From: Nitrospirota bacterium
GTDB lineage: Bacteria > Nitrospirota > Thermodesulfovibrionia > UBA6902
NCBI GenBank assembly: GCA_016213945.1
Contig: JACQZF010000059.1
Location: forward strand, 1-32,980
Reading direction: 5' to 3'
Length of the DNA: 32,980 nucleotides
Below the pieces are notes generated by a model that searched no databases, was not told the origin of the DNA, and saw only the letters and a list, made by a program, of their open reading frames with translations. The translations under genes and the position numbers were made by a program. Below are positions 7,295-14,767 of this stretch, piece by piece (positions within the stretch are counted from its first letter, which is position 1; every line of letters begins with the position of its first letter).

Positions 7295-8671
7295 CTAAGC
7301 TTGTGTCGAGAAGTTGGTCAAGTAACTGCCGACAGTATTGTAACTGCTGACGAGCGATTCCAGGGCCGTAAATTTACGGACCAGGTCGCTCTCTGTTTTG
7401 TCCAGCCTGTATTGCATATTGCGGATTGTGTCATCTATGTCTTTAATCACATTCTGCAGTCCCTTTTCTCTCAATGTTATGGAACCGTCAACAGAACTTG
7501 TAATGTTGTTGATATATTCATACATCTTGTTTGCGACGCCGTTTGTCGGATCAGTGAAAAGAGTTGCAACATCCTCTAAATCAGAGGCAAGTTTTGTATC
7601 AAGGGTGCTGCTGTTTACGTCAAGCTTTCCCGTTTTGCTGTTTGTGGTTATTCCCAACTGGGCGAGTATGGTCATATCATCAGGCTGTCCCGATACAGTG
7701 CCTGAAATATAACTTCTTAAACTGTCCCGGATGCTTCTTGCTGTGGCTTCTCCGAAAAAAACGCCGCTTACTTTTGTGGTCGAATTATAGTCGGAATTAG
7801 CAGAGATTACATCAACAGCGTCATTGTAAGCGCTTACAAAACTGCTTATCTGTGCTTTTATGGCAGTCCTGTCCGCTGTCACGGTTATTGTGCTTGATGC
7901 ATTAAGACCTTTTTTTAAATTTATTGTCACGCCCTCTATAACATCGGCAATAGAATTCGAGCTCCTCTTTATCTGGAGCCCGTCTACGGTAAAATCTGCG
8001 TCGGCAGCCGTCTTCGTCTGCGTAAAAGCAGCCGACGTGAAATTCGTGGTGCTGCCAGTGCCGTCCAGGGTGGTCCCTGCGTCAACTGTTATGCTTTTTG
8101 CAGCGCCCTTATCATCTCCTGTAATTATCAGACGGTACGGAGTGGCACCGACACCGTCATTAACTATTGTCGCCGTTACGCCCGGATTGCCGGTATCATC
8201 ATTGATAAGGTTCTTGAGACCGTCAAGAGTGGTGCCGTTCGCAACAGTAATAGAGCGCTGGGTCCCGCCATAAGTGTATTGGAACACCTTGTCGCTTCCG
8301 CTGCTATTGATTACAGTAGACGACAACGCTACTCCACTGTGCACTTCCTTTTCCTCAGAAGCAAGGCTTGCTACTGAGACGGAATATGTTCCTGCTGATG
8401 CGGAACTGGTTACCGTAGCCTCTAACACGGTGGAGTCACTGACTGATACGGCTTTAGAATAAAAATTAGAGGATGTCCTTAGTTTATCAACAGCGCTTTT
8501 CAGGCTTGAAAGCTTCGAAGAAAGGTCGCTGTACTTGGTTATCTTATCACTATAAGTTGATTTCTTGCTTTCCAATAATTTAATGGGCTGGCTCTGGGCG
8601 TCAATGAGTTTGGAAATCAAATCATTATAGTCCACGCCCGTGCTTAGTCCGCCCACGGTAAATGTCGACAT
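7295..8671 (-). CDS. fliD: Flagellar filament cap protein FliD (HAP2)
   Basis: The protein has 458 residues, normal for FliD. It begins MSTFTVGGLSTGVDYNDLISKLIDAQSQPI, the conserved D0 start, and ends with the coiled D0-D1 segment (IDDTIRNMQYRLDKTESDLVRKF, YNTVGSYLTNFS). The Thr/Ser-rich middle is typical of the variable cap domains. FliD forms the oligomeric cap at the growing filament tip, where flagellin subunits are folded into place; it is exported by the flagellar type III system. The gene starts 2 bases after flaG and precedes fliS by 8 bases, so all three are cotranscribed from the fliC promoter. Confidence 0.95.
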   Translation of the reverse strand: MSTFTVGGLSTGVDYNDLISKLIDAQSQPIKLLESKKSTYSDKITKYSDLSSKLSSLKSAVDKLRTSSNFYSKAVSVSDSTVLEATVTSSASAGTYSVSVASLASEEKEVHSGVALSSTVINSSGSDKVFQYTYGGTQRSITVANGTTLDGLKNLINDDTGNPGVTATIVNDGVGATPYRLIITGDDKGAAKSITVDAGTTLDGTGSTTNFTSAAFTQTKTAADADFTVDGLQIKRSSNSIADVIEGVTINLKKGLNASSTITVTADRTAIKAQISSFVSAYNDAVDVISANSDYNSTTKVSGVFFGEATARSIRDSLRSYISGTVSGQPDDMTILAQLGITTNSKTGKLDVNSSTLDTKLASDLEDVATLFTDPTNGVANKMYEYINNITSSVDGSITLREKGLQNVIKDIDDTIRNMQYRLDKTESDLVRKFTALESLVSSYNTVGSYLTNFSTQA

Positions 8672-8673
8672 AA

Positions 8674-9018
8674 CTATCCCTCCTTGTTTATCAGGAGACC
8701 TTTTAAATCTCTTGCATGCTTTGAAAGCGCTATAAGCTCTTCCGAAGGTATCTGGCGAATGACCTCACCGGTCTCGCTGTCTACAACCTTTACCACCATG
8801 GTATTCAGATCTTTTTCCACTTCAAGTTTTATCTTCCGGTTGAAAAACTTTGCAATGCTGACTACATTATCTATCGCTTCTTTTATTTCTCTGTTATAGG
8901 TCTGTTCAGCATCGTGAGTTTCAGTTTTCTTTTTGCTTTTATCTAAATTCCCGCTGTGCTGAATTTCCTTTGATGGGATGCTTTCCAAATTTTCTGTTTT
9001 TACAATTCCATCAATCAT
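8674..9018 (-). CDS. flaG: FlaG family protein
   Basis: I chose ATG 9018 (114 residues, MIDGIVKTENLES), which has a GGGGGAG ribosome-binding site 9-10 bases upstream. A GTG at 9045 would add nine residues but sits inside the hairpin at 9039-9076. The C-terminal half carries the FlaG signature: a helix (IKEAIDNVVSIAKFFNRK), then LKFEV-like strands (IKLEVEKDLNTMVVKVVDSETGEVIRQIPSEELI). The N-terminal half is charged and probably disordered. FlaG proteins affect filament length in several genera, but the mechanism is not settled. The gene lies between fliC and fliD, its usual place. Confidence 0.9.
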   Translation of the reverse strand: MIDGIVKTENLESIPSKEIQHSGNLDKSKKKTETHDAEQTYNREIKEAIDNVVSIAKFFNRKIKLEVEKDLNTMVVKVVDSETGEVIRQIPSEELIALSKHARDLKGLLINKEG

Positions 9019-9038
9019 GCTACACACTCCCCCACCTA

Positions 9039-9076
9039 TTTTCACGGATAGGGTAAGACTACCCTACCCGTGAAAA
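9039..9076 (-). terminator. 17-bp hairpin between fliC and flaG
   Basis: Two 17-base arms (9039-9055 and 9060-9076) pair with one G-T wobble around the loop 9056-9059. The arms begin or end with runs of four T or A, so the transcript has a U-flanked, A-flanked stem 9 bases after the fliC stop. It looks like a terminator or a 3' stabiliser that would leave more fliC than flaG-fliD mRNA. There is no T-run directly after the stem, so termination may be partial. Confidence 0.65.
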
Positions 9077-9084
9077 TTCATCCC

Positions 9085-9930
9085 TTACTGCATTAACTGT
9101 AAAGCGTACTGCGGAATTACGTTTGCCTGTGAAAGGACCGCAACTCCGGCCTGTAATATTATCTGGCTTCTTGTGAGATTGGCAGTCTCGACAGCGAAAT
9201 CCGCGTCAGCAATTCTTGAATTAGCTGCCGACAGGTTTTCAGAAGCAATTGAAAGGTTTGCTATCGTATTGCCGAGTCTGTTCTGAACACCGCCAAGATT
9301 GCCTCTTCTTGTAGAAACAGTTGCTATCGCACTGTCTACGAGAGTCAGCATGGATTGCGCGTTCGCTGCAGTTTCAATGCTCGACTGGGCAGTACTGAGC
9401 CCGAGGGCCGATGAATCGATATCACCGAAGGTGCCCCCGGTGACGGTTATTCTGTCATTTGCGGTATTGTTAATGCCAACCTGTAATGATACTCCGTTTG
9501 CACTTAATGTGCCGTCCAGCAGTTTAAGTCCGTTGAATTCTGTTGTATCTGAAATCCTCGTGATTTCAGCCTTCAGATCCTGAAACTCGTTGTTTAGAGC
9601 AGTCCTGTCAGAAGTTGCCAATGTGCCGGTAGCTGCCTGTTGCGAAAGCTCTCTCATCCTCGTAAGGATGTTGTGAATTTCATTCATTCCGCCTTCTGCG
9701 GTCTGCACAACGGAAATACCGTCCTGGGCATTTCTTACAGCTTGGTTAAGACTGCGGATATGAGCAGTCAATTTCATTGAAATCGCGAGCCCTGCTGCAT
9801 CATCCTTTGCGGAATTTACTCTTAAACCTGATGACAATCTCTCAACTGATGTTCCGAGGCTGCCCTGTGCACGCCCTAAGTTTCTCTGTGCATTTAATGA
9901 AAATAAGTTAGTGTTGACTATTAAACCCAT
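9085..9930 (-). CDS. fliC: Flagellin FliC
   Basis: This 281-residue flagellin consists of little more than the conserved D0-D1 core. The N-terminus (GLIVNTNLFSLNAQRNL, then LSSGLRVNSAKDDAAGLAIS) and the C-terminus (NLSAANSRIADADFAVETANLTRSQIILQAG) are canonical, with a short middle (residues ~140-210) in place of large D2-D3 domains. The last residues read QANVIPQYALQLMQ, close to the usual ending. FliC polymerises into the filament after export with FliS. The Ser/Thr-rich middle could carry O-linked glycans, but no specific site can be read. Transcription is from a sigma-28 promoter with a ~150-base leader holding a CsrA-type hairpin. AAGGAGGA lies 4-5 bases before the ATG. Confidence 0.97.
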   Translation of the reverse strand: MGLIVNTNLFSLNAQRNLGRAQGSLGTSVERLSSGLRVNSAKDDAAGLAISMKLTAHIRSLNQAVRNAQDGISVVQTAEGGMNEIHNILTRMRELSQQAATGTLATSDRTALNNEFQDLKAEITRISDTTEFNGLKLLDGTLSANGVSLQVGINNTANDRITVTGGTFGDIDSSALGLSTAQSSIETAANAQSMLTLVDSAIATVSTRRGNLGGVQNRLGNTIANLSIASENLSAANSRIADADFAVETANLTRSQIILQAGVAVLSQANVIPQYALQLMQ

Positions 9931-9934
9931 CTTT

Positions 9935-9942
9935 TCCTCCTT
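9935..9942 (-). promoter_or_regulatory. fliC ribosome-binding site with GGA motif
   Basis: AAGGAGGA lies just before ATG 9930. It is an optimal Shine-Dalgarno sequence and holds GGA, the core that CsrA binds. Together with the hairpin at 9978-9995 and a second AAGGAGG at 10053-10061 it gives several possible CsrA contacts in one leader. Confidence 0.6.
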
Positions 9943-9977
9943 GATTTTTCAGTCATCAGTCTTTGGGACTTCTGACT

Positions 9978-9995
9978 TTTGGTTTCCTTACCAAA
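9978..9995 (-). promoter_or_regulatory. CsrA-binding-type hairpin in the fliC leader
   Basis: On the transcript strand the sequence is TTTGGT, AAGGAA, ACCAAA: a perfect 6-bp stem with GGA exposed in a six-base loop. This is the known preferred form of a CsrA/RsmA target. It lies about 48-65 bases before the fliC start. csrA and fliW are the next genes upstream on the same strand. Binding is inferred from shape and context. Confidence 0.65.
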
Positions 9996-10000
9996 TTAAT

Positions 10001-10016
10001 ACGGGCAAACGCCCGC
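10001..10016 (-). other. GC-rich hairpin in the fliC leader
   Basis: CGGGC and GCCCG pair around a four-base loop (plus one flanking G-T), directly upstream of the CsrA-type hairpin. It may insulate or position that hairpin. No T-run follows, so it is not an obvious terminator. Confidence 0.4.
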
Positions 10017-10052
10017 TCTTACAACTTTCAAGGGTTAGGTCTTTTTATTTTT

Positions 10053-10061
10053 CACCTCCTT
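10053..10061 (-). promoter_or_regulatory. Upstream AAGGAGGTG motif in the fliC leader
   Basis: A perfect Shine-Dalgarno-like AAGGAGGTG occurs in the leader but no ATG follows at a useful distance. It matches the GGA core of CsrA sites and lies ~115 bases from the real ribosome-binding site. It may be an upstream CsrA site of the kind known for the hag leader in Bacillus; this is inference. Confidence 0.4.
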
Positions 10062-10088
10062 CTTGACCGTCGCCTTTCTTTAGATTTC

Positions 10089-10115
10089 TTATCGGATGTT
10101 TTTTGAAAAACTTTA
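10089..10115 (-). promoter_or_regulatory. Sigma-28 (FliA) promoter of fliC
   Basis: The minus strand has TAAAGTTT, 11 bases, TCCGATAA. This equals the FliA consensus TAAAGTTT-N11-GCCGATAA except for one base. Transcription would start near 10081 and give a leader of about 150 bases. fliA (19553-20284) and its inhibitor flgM (14025-14315) are in the same cluster. Confidence 0.9.
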
Positions 10116-10185
10116 GCCCCGACTGTAAATATTTTTGTCAGTTTTAATAATCTATTACGGAAAGGAATAAAACAACCCTTTTATT

Positions 10186-10308
10186 AGGGTCTGTTTATAA
10201 ACTTGGCAATTTGTCATTCCCGCAAGCTAAGCGCGTCGGGAATCCTTCTTGGAGAAAGATTCTGGACACGCCGGAATGACAGAAATAGACGCTTTATAAA
10301 CAGGCCCT
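10186..10308. mobile_element. MITE-like 123-bp element with terminal inverted repeats
   Basis: The left end AGGGTCTGTTTATAAA and the right end (read inward) AGGGCCTGTTTATAAA differ at one base. ATT flanks both sides and may be a 3-bp target duplication. The inside holds a second imperfect palindrome (TCATTCCCGC and GGAATGAC arms). No coding capacity is seen. It lies between fliW and the fliC promoter, about 70 bases upstream of the -35 box. The ends suggest a non-autonomous element moved by a transposase that is not in this window. Confidence 0.65.
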
Positions 10309-10377
10309 ATTTAATCGAAGATAACTTCCGGAGGGCAATGCGTAAAAGTAGATGGCACTGGTACAGGCTGGGAGAAA

Positions 10378-10788
10378 TCAGCCGCCTTTACGGCTAAACT
10401 TATCAGGGCTATCGAGAATGATTTGTACGCCCCTCATATTACTAACATTAACAATCAACGGCCCCTGGAAGTTGGCTATAACATCCTCTCCGCTGACTCT
10501 CATAATTACAAGCACAACAAGGTCGTCATCATTTTCAAGTTCGATATATTCTCTTACTGTCTTGTCTAAATTTATTTGGAATTCAGCGGCAACAAACTCA
10601 GGTGAGGCAACTATGAAAGCCATGTCGGGATCGTCAAGAGACTGAAGCCATTTAAGCGGGGTGTCCTTGTGATCAATAAGAATAAATTTTTTCAAATCAG
10701 GGAGACCGACAATGCCCTCAGGAAAAGTTATGATCTTTTCTTCTCTTACCTCTAAATCTCCAAACCTTGCTGTGCCGAATTTAATCAT
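10378..10788 (-). CDS. fliW: Flagellar assembly factor FliW
   Basis: This 136-residue protein has the FliW pattern: [27 protein letters not shown] near the N-terminus, then [19 protein letters not shown] and the C-terminal [10 protein letters not shown]. FliW binds flagellin and CsrA in turn: when flagellin is exported, freed FliW binds CsrA and lifts repression of flagellin translation. It overlaps csrA by ATGA (10785-10788) and lies upstream of fliC on the same strand. A CsrA-type hairpin in the fliC leader fits this circuit. Nothing unusual is seen in the protein. Confidence 0.96.
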   Translation of the reverse strand: MIKFGTARFGDLEVREEKIITFPEGIVGLPDLKKFILIDHKDTPLKWLQSLDDPDMAFIVASPEFVAAEFQINLDKTVREYIELENDDDLVVLVIMRVSGEDVIANFQGPLIVNVSNMRGVQIILDSPDKFSRKGG

Positions 10789-11015
10789 TTTGACCTCAAT
10801 ACTTTATTGATCTTTTGAAATTCATCCATGGAATGGCTTGATGACAGCAGATTTTCCTGCTTGATTTTTTCGTATAGCTCTTTTCGGTATATTCTAAGCT
10901 TGGCTGGAGCATTGATCCCAAGCCTGACGGAATTACCTTTTATTTCGACTATCGTGAGGGTAATATCATCGCCGATGTTTATCGATTCACCTGACTTCCT
11001 TGTCAATACCAGCAT
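10785..11015 (-). CDS. csrA: Carbon storage regulator CsrA
   Basis: This 76-residue protein starts [25 protein letters not shown] and continues [22 protein letters not shown], the CsrA fold with its RNA-contacting first strand and the conserved Arg in the last strand. CsrA dimers bind GGA motifs in mRNA leaders and block or stabilise translation. The C-terminal tail is longer than in E. coli CsrA, as is common in fliW-linked copies, where it helps FliW bind. AAGGAGG precedes the ATG. It sits between flgL (30-base gap) and fliW (4-base overlap) in the sigma-28 operon. Confidence 0.97.
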   Translation of the reverse strand: MLVLTRKSGESINIGDDITLTIVEIKGNSVRLGINAPAKLRIYRKELYEKIKQENLLSSSHSMDEFQKINKVLRSK

Positions 11016-11044
11016 CCTGCCTCCTTGCAGCTGTCAGCTAACAG

Positions 11045-11953
11045 CTAATTTAAAAAATCCAGCAACGACTGTGATATTACTTTTGCGCCTGAAGCCCTGA
11101 GTGATTCAAGGGCGACCTGTATCTTTGTTATCTCAGTTACTGTTTCCGCAATATCGGTATCCTGTGTGTTTGATAGCAGGGTGTTATAGGTTAAATTTCT
11201 ATCATCCAAACTGCTCTGCAGGTCTTCAAGACGCTTCATTTTTGCGCCTACGTCTGCACGCACTTGGGTAATTTGATCAATTGCGTTCTCTAATGCCGAA
11301 AGCGCTTGCCTTATTCCGGGCGGGTCGAGTGGGTTGAGTGGGTCTTGATCCATCTTATCATTTTCAAGTGCATAAGTGAGGTCATCAAGTATTTCCATGA
11401 ATGTGGTCCCGTTGACACTGAACGCCTCATTGCCAAGAACATTCATCGCCATTGTGGAATCCCTGTCAATCAGCACATTCATTGCGTTTGTATCACCCTG
11501 ATAGTTAAAATCAACATCAAACGGCTTTGTATCTGTTTTATAGCCGGAAAATATGTATCTGCCTCCTGAAGTGGTCTGTGACAACCTCATTACTTCATCT
11601 CTAATATTTGCGACTGCTGGTGCAATGGCGGCCCTGTTTTCAGCAGTCAGCGATCCGTTGGCTCCCTGCGTAGCAAGTTCTTTTGCGGAAGATATCTGGA
11701 GATAGACCGAATTCATGATCGTATCCGTCAGGCTCAACTGGCTGTCAGCCTCATCAATGTTTTTCTTATATTGGTCAAACTCGTTTATTGTTACCTTATA
11801 ATCCATTGCCTTCATCATGCCGAAGGCATCGTCAGAAGGTTTATTTATCTTCTTGCCCGAAGATAACCTGTCGGAATAAATTGACATGTCCCTCAGCCTT
11901 TCCTGTAAGGACCTTGTCATCTGATTGAATATTGCAAAAGATGTAATTCTCAT
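11045..11953 (-). CDS. flgL: Flagellar hook-filament junction protein FlgL (HAP3)
   Basis: The protein has 302 residues. The N-terminus MRITSFAIFNQMTRSLQERL and DRLSSGKKINKPSDDAFGMMKAM, and the C-terminal helix (DTDIAETVTEITKIQVALESLRASGAKVI), are the flagellin-like D0-D1 helices of FlgL. The segment SGGRYIFSGYKTDTKPF is a typical FlgL/FlaE landmark. FlgL forms the junction ring between FlgK and the filament. The start overlaps the flgK stop by 4 bases (ATGA), which indicates coupled translation. Confidence 0.95.
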   Translation of the reverse strand: MRITSFAIFNQMTRSLQERLRDMSIYSDRLSSGKKINKPSDDAFGMMKAMDYKVTINEFDQYKKNIDEADSQLSLTDTIMNSVYLQISSAKELATQGANGSLTAENRAAIAPAVANIRDEVMRLSQTTSGGRYIFSGYKTDTKPFDVDFNYQGDTNAMNVLIDRDSTMAMNVLGNEAFSVNGTTFMEILDDLTYALENDKMDQDPLNPLDPPGIRQALSALENAIDQITQVRADVGAKMKRLEDLQSSLDDRNLTYNTLLSNTQDTDIAETVTEITKIQVALESLRASGAKVISQSLLDFLN

Positions 11954-13572
11954 ATGTTAATTATCGTATCCAGCAATTCATCCGTCATTTTCAGTATACG
12001 CGCCCCTGCTTCATACATGTGCTGATACTTCACAAGACTGGCGGCTTCTTCATCCATGGAAACGCCTGAGACTTCTTCCCTTTTCTTTTGCAGCTCAAAG
12101 AGTAAATTATTATCATACGTAAGGCTGTCTGACGCGGCCTGGCTCATGACGCCTACATTTGAAACAATGCCCCTGTAATAGGTTTCAAAGGTAGCTCCGC
12201 TGAGGTCCGAAATGCCGGTTTGAGACAACTGGAACATAGCGAGCGCATTCGTGTTGTCGCCGGGCAGGGTTTGATCGGAAGACGCTGCCGCAATCTTGTT
12301 AGTATCCGAGATTGCCACATTAAAGTTTTCAATTATTCCTGAGAGGGGGCTTATCAAAAAGCTGTCGCCTGCTGAGGGAGCGCCATCGACAACCGCCTGA
12401 ATTCCGTCGAAAGAAATAGGGCTTCCGGCAGTATATGCTCCTGATGTTACAAGCGCCCCTGTTTGATTGTTATACACCTCATAGTTTGACGCATCAATAA
12501 AATTTATATTGTATTCATCAAGGGTGAGGGCTGAGGGATCGGCAACGGTCGCTGAAGATATATACCCCCCTGAGGAATAATCGCGTGTGTATATCTGCAA
12601 GGCGTCAAAAAAGTCATTGCCGGTAGAACTGTCAAGGCCGTAGCCCGCGCGGTGCTGGATGTTTATTTCTTTACTGATTGACGCTACCAGCTTTCTAAGG
12701 TCATACAAGGTATTTGATTTGATATCATCTCTGACGTCAATGTATCCTCCGAGCTGCCCTTTCTTGAATACGGATGTTATATCTTCCCCGTTAAAAGTTA
12801 CGCTCTTGTTCCCGTCAATATCCTCGGATGTAGAAAGTTCATACGCCTTCAAAGGGGTTACAAGACTCTTGCCTCCTACCATGACCGTTACGTATTTATT
12901 ATTGTCTTCATACCATGAATAATCTATCAATTCGCCAAGGTCAGAAAGCAGCTTGTCCCTCTGATCTCTCAGGTAACTTCCCTGCTCGCTGGTCATCCCG
13001 CCTTCTACCTGAGCGATCTTTTCATTCAACTGCGCAATCTTCGACGTAAGGGTATTTACACGATCAACAACATTCCCGATTTCGTCGTTTACGTTTTGCA
13101 ATGTATCCAGGACGTCTCTTTCTATCTGCTTTGCATTCTGTACAAGGGCCTTTCCCTGCTGAAGCAATACCGTCCTTTGCGCCTGTGCCTCAGGGGTTGT
13201 TGTAAGTCCCTGCCAGGCATTAAAATAATTCTGGAGTGCATTAGACAATCCCAAGCCCTTTGCCTCATTAAATATCTGTTCAACATGACTCAATCCCTGA
13301 TCAAGGGAGTACGATCTTCCGTAACTCTGGTTCTGACCGATAAGCTGAAGGTGAATGAACTTATCATAGTGCCTTCTTACCCCCGAGGTGCTCACCCCGG
13401 TGCCGATATAATCGCCTCTGTACTGAACGGCGTTGGACACCTCAAGCACAGCCTCCTGACGGCTGTAACCGGGCGTGTTAACATTGGCTATATTGTTACT
13501 GACTACGTTAAGGGCGGTCTGACTCGCAAAGATTGTGGATTTGCCTATATCAAAAAGTCCTAATAGGGACAT
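11950..13572 (-). CDS. flgK: Flagellar hook-associated protein FlgK (HAP1)
   Basis: This is a 540-residue FlgK. MSLLGLFDIGKSTIFASQTAL and SNNIANVNTPGYSRQEAVLE form the conserved N-terminal rod/hook-type domain. The C-terminus (SGVSMDEEAASLVKYQHMYEAGARILKMTDELLDTIINI) is the matching FlgK C-terminal helix. It makes the first junction ring on the hook. A ribosome-binding site AAAGGAGA precedes the ATG, and the gene follows flgN with no gap. Order flgM-flgN-flgK-flgL is standard. Confidence 0.96.
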   Translation of the reverse strand: MSLLGLFDIGKSTIFASQTALNVVSNNIANVNTPGYSRQEAVLEVSNAVQYRGDYIGTGVSTSGVRRHYDKFIHLQLIGQNQSYGRSYSLDQGLSHVEQIFNEAKGLGLSNALQNYFNAWQGLTTTPEAQAQRTVLLQQGKALVQNAKQIERDVLDTLQNVNDEIGNVVDRVNTLTSKIAQLNEKIAQVEGGMTSEQGSYLRDQRDKLLSDLGELIDYSWYEDNNKYVTVMVGGKSLVTPLKAYELSTSEDIDGNKSVTFNGEDITSVFKKGQLGGYIDVRDDIKSNTLYDLRKLVASISKEINIQHRAGYGLDSSTGNDFFDALQIYTRDYSSGGYISSATVADPSALTLDEYNINFIDASNYEVYNNQTGALVTSGAYTAGSPISFDGIQAVVDGAPSAGDSFLISPLSGIIENFNVAISDTNKIAAASSDQTLPGDNTNALAMFQLSQTGISDLSGATFETYYRGIVSNVGVMSQAASDSLTYDNNLLFELQKKREEVSGVSMDEEAASLVKYQHMYEAGARILKMTDELLDTIINI

Positions 13573-14028
13573 CTATGTCTCCTTTGATAAGAGGACGCCT
13601 GTAGTTTGTGATATATGATTGGCTGTAAATGAATTAAAAAAACTGGCGGTCGTCTTGATGTATTTAAGCGAACGGTTTATCAGGATACTGTTAAACCGGT
13701 TCATCTCTTCTATGCTTTGAAGGAGAGACAGCATCTGTGAGCGCAATACTGAAAATGTGCTCTCCCCTGTATGCCTTGCCATCTCTTCAAGGTTCATGCT
13801 GCCTGTAAGGCCGCTATCCTGGGAATATTTTTTTATCAGCCTTACGCGTTCTTCCTCAAGGAGCCTCAACCTCATTACAACCGTGTCTTTCTCCTTTGAG
13901 ATCTCCTCGATCTTATCAGGATTAATATCTACAAGACACACCCTCTCCTTTTTAAGGAGTTCGAGAAGTGTCTTATAGGTATTAACCTGCTCCCTCAATA
14001 TACTTACAATCGCTTTGTCAGGTGTCAT
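13573..14028 (-). CDS. flgN: Flagellar export chaperone FlgN
   Basis: This 151-residue, almost fully helical protein has the FlgN pattern (VSILREQVNTYKTLLELLKKERVCLVDINPDKIEEISKEKD, LLEEERVRLIKKYSQ, then FNSILINRSLKYIKTT). FlgN holds FlgK and FlgL in the cytoplasm and delivers them to FlhA. It overlaps flgM by ATGA and directly precedes flgK, its main client. Sequence conservation in this family is low, so the call leans on length, helical pattern and position. Confidence 0.88.
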   Translation of the reverse strand: MTPDKAIVSILREQVNTYKTLLELLKKERVCLVDINPDKIEEISKEKDTVVMRLRLLEEERVRLIKKYSQDSGLTGSMNLEEMARHTGESTFSVLRSQMLSLLQSIEEMNRFNSILINRSLKYIKTTASFFNSFTANHISQTTGVLLSKET

Positions 14029-14315
14029 ATCTCTTCCAGCATCTTCTGTGCTATCTTCCGTGCGTCAACGTTGTATGTTCCCGTGTCAAGTGCCTGCTTG
14101 AGAGCATCAACTTTTTTAGTCCTTACGTCAGGCAGTTGATCAATTGCAGCCTTAAGATCACTTATCTCCTTTGACCTTCCCGAAAGACTTATTTTATCTT
14201 TTTCGGCGTCAGATTTTTCAACATCCTGTTTCTTCTCAGCGCTCAGGTTCCCGGCAGACTCCTGGATCTTAAACAAGTCCTTGTTATCAATCGGGTTATT
14301 TCCGTCTATTCTCAT
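14025..14315 (-). CDS. flgM: Anti-sigma-28 factor FlgM
   Basis: This is a 96-residue FlgM. The N-terminal half is charged and likely unfolded, and the C-terminal half (DKISLSGRSKEISDLKAAIDQLPDVRTKKVDALKQALDTGTYNVDARKIAQKML) is the conserved FliA-binding region. FlgM holds FliA inactive until the hook is complete, then leaves the cell through the flagellar export channel. A sigma-28 promoter lies 66-92 bases upstream, so FliA controls its own inhibitor. It is the first gene of flgM-flgN-flgK-flgL-csrA-fliW. Confidence 0.94.
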   Translation of the reverse strand: MRIDGNNPIDNKDLFKIQESAGNLSAEKKQDVEKSDAEKDKISLSGRSKEISDLKAAIDQLPDVRTKKVDALKQALDTGTYNVDARKIAQKMLEEI

Positions 14316-14380
14316 CTTCTACCCCCTTTTTTAATACTTCATCCGATATGTGTAAATATTTTTTACACCATTTGACTCTC

Positions 14381-14407
14381 TTATCGGCACATTCAAGGAA
14401 ATCTTTA
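14381..14407 (-). promoter_or_regulatory. Sigma-28 (FliA) promoter of the flgM operon
   Basis: The minus strand reads TAAAGATT, 11 bases, GCCGATAA. The -10 is a perfect match and the -35 has one mismatch. It lies in the 101-base gap between flgJ and flgM. Transcription would start near 14373 and cover flgM through fliW. Confidence 0.9.
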
Positions 14408-14416
14408 GCTGCATTT

Positions 14417-14737
14417 TCACTTCTTTATTCCCTCCATTGCTTTCGCTGTATCCGGCATTCTCTCAAGCCATTTCATAATTGCATCCTGAATGCCGAATCC
14501 TTTATTAGCTAAGGCCTTTGACACTTCCATATCAAAAAGGCTCATGTATGTATCATTGCCGAGTGAATTATTTTCCTCGGCGGAGATGCCTTTTGTTGTC
14601 TCTCTCATCTCCTTGAGCAGTTGATACACAAAGAGGGATTCCATCTCCTTTGCAACTTTTTTTATATCGGCCTTCTTGTCTTTATGTTCGGTGCTCAGAT
14701 TATTAAGATTAATCTGTTCAAGGCTCAGTCCGTCCAA
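14417..14737 (-). CDS. flgJ: Rod-binding protein FlgJ, rod-binding domain only
   Basis: This 106-residue protein matches the N-terminal half of FlgJ (KKVAKEMESLFVYQLLKEMRETTK, then YMSLFDMEVSKALANKGFGIQDAIMKWLE). The C-terminal peptidoglycan hydrolase domain found in enteric FlgJ is absent. In many lineages this short form acts as the rod-capping or rod-assembly factor, and a separate hydrolase opens the wall. It follows flgI by 30 bases and ends the sigma-54 operon flgF-flgG-flgA-flgH-flgI-flgJ. Confidence 0.92.
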   Translation of the reverse strand: MDGLSLEQINLNNLSTEHKDKKADIKKVAKEMESLFVYQLLKEMRETTKGISAEENNSLGNDTYMSLFDMEVSKALANKGFGIQDAIMKWLERMPDTAKAMEGIKK

Positions 14738-14767
14738 CTCATTCTCCTTAATGACTTATTCACTCAC

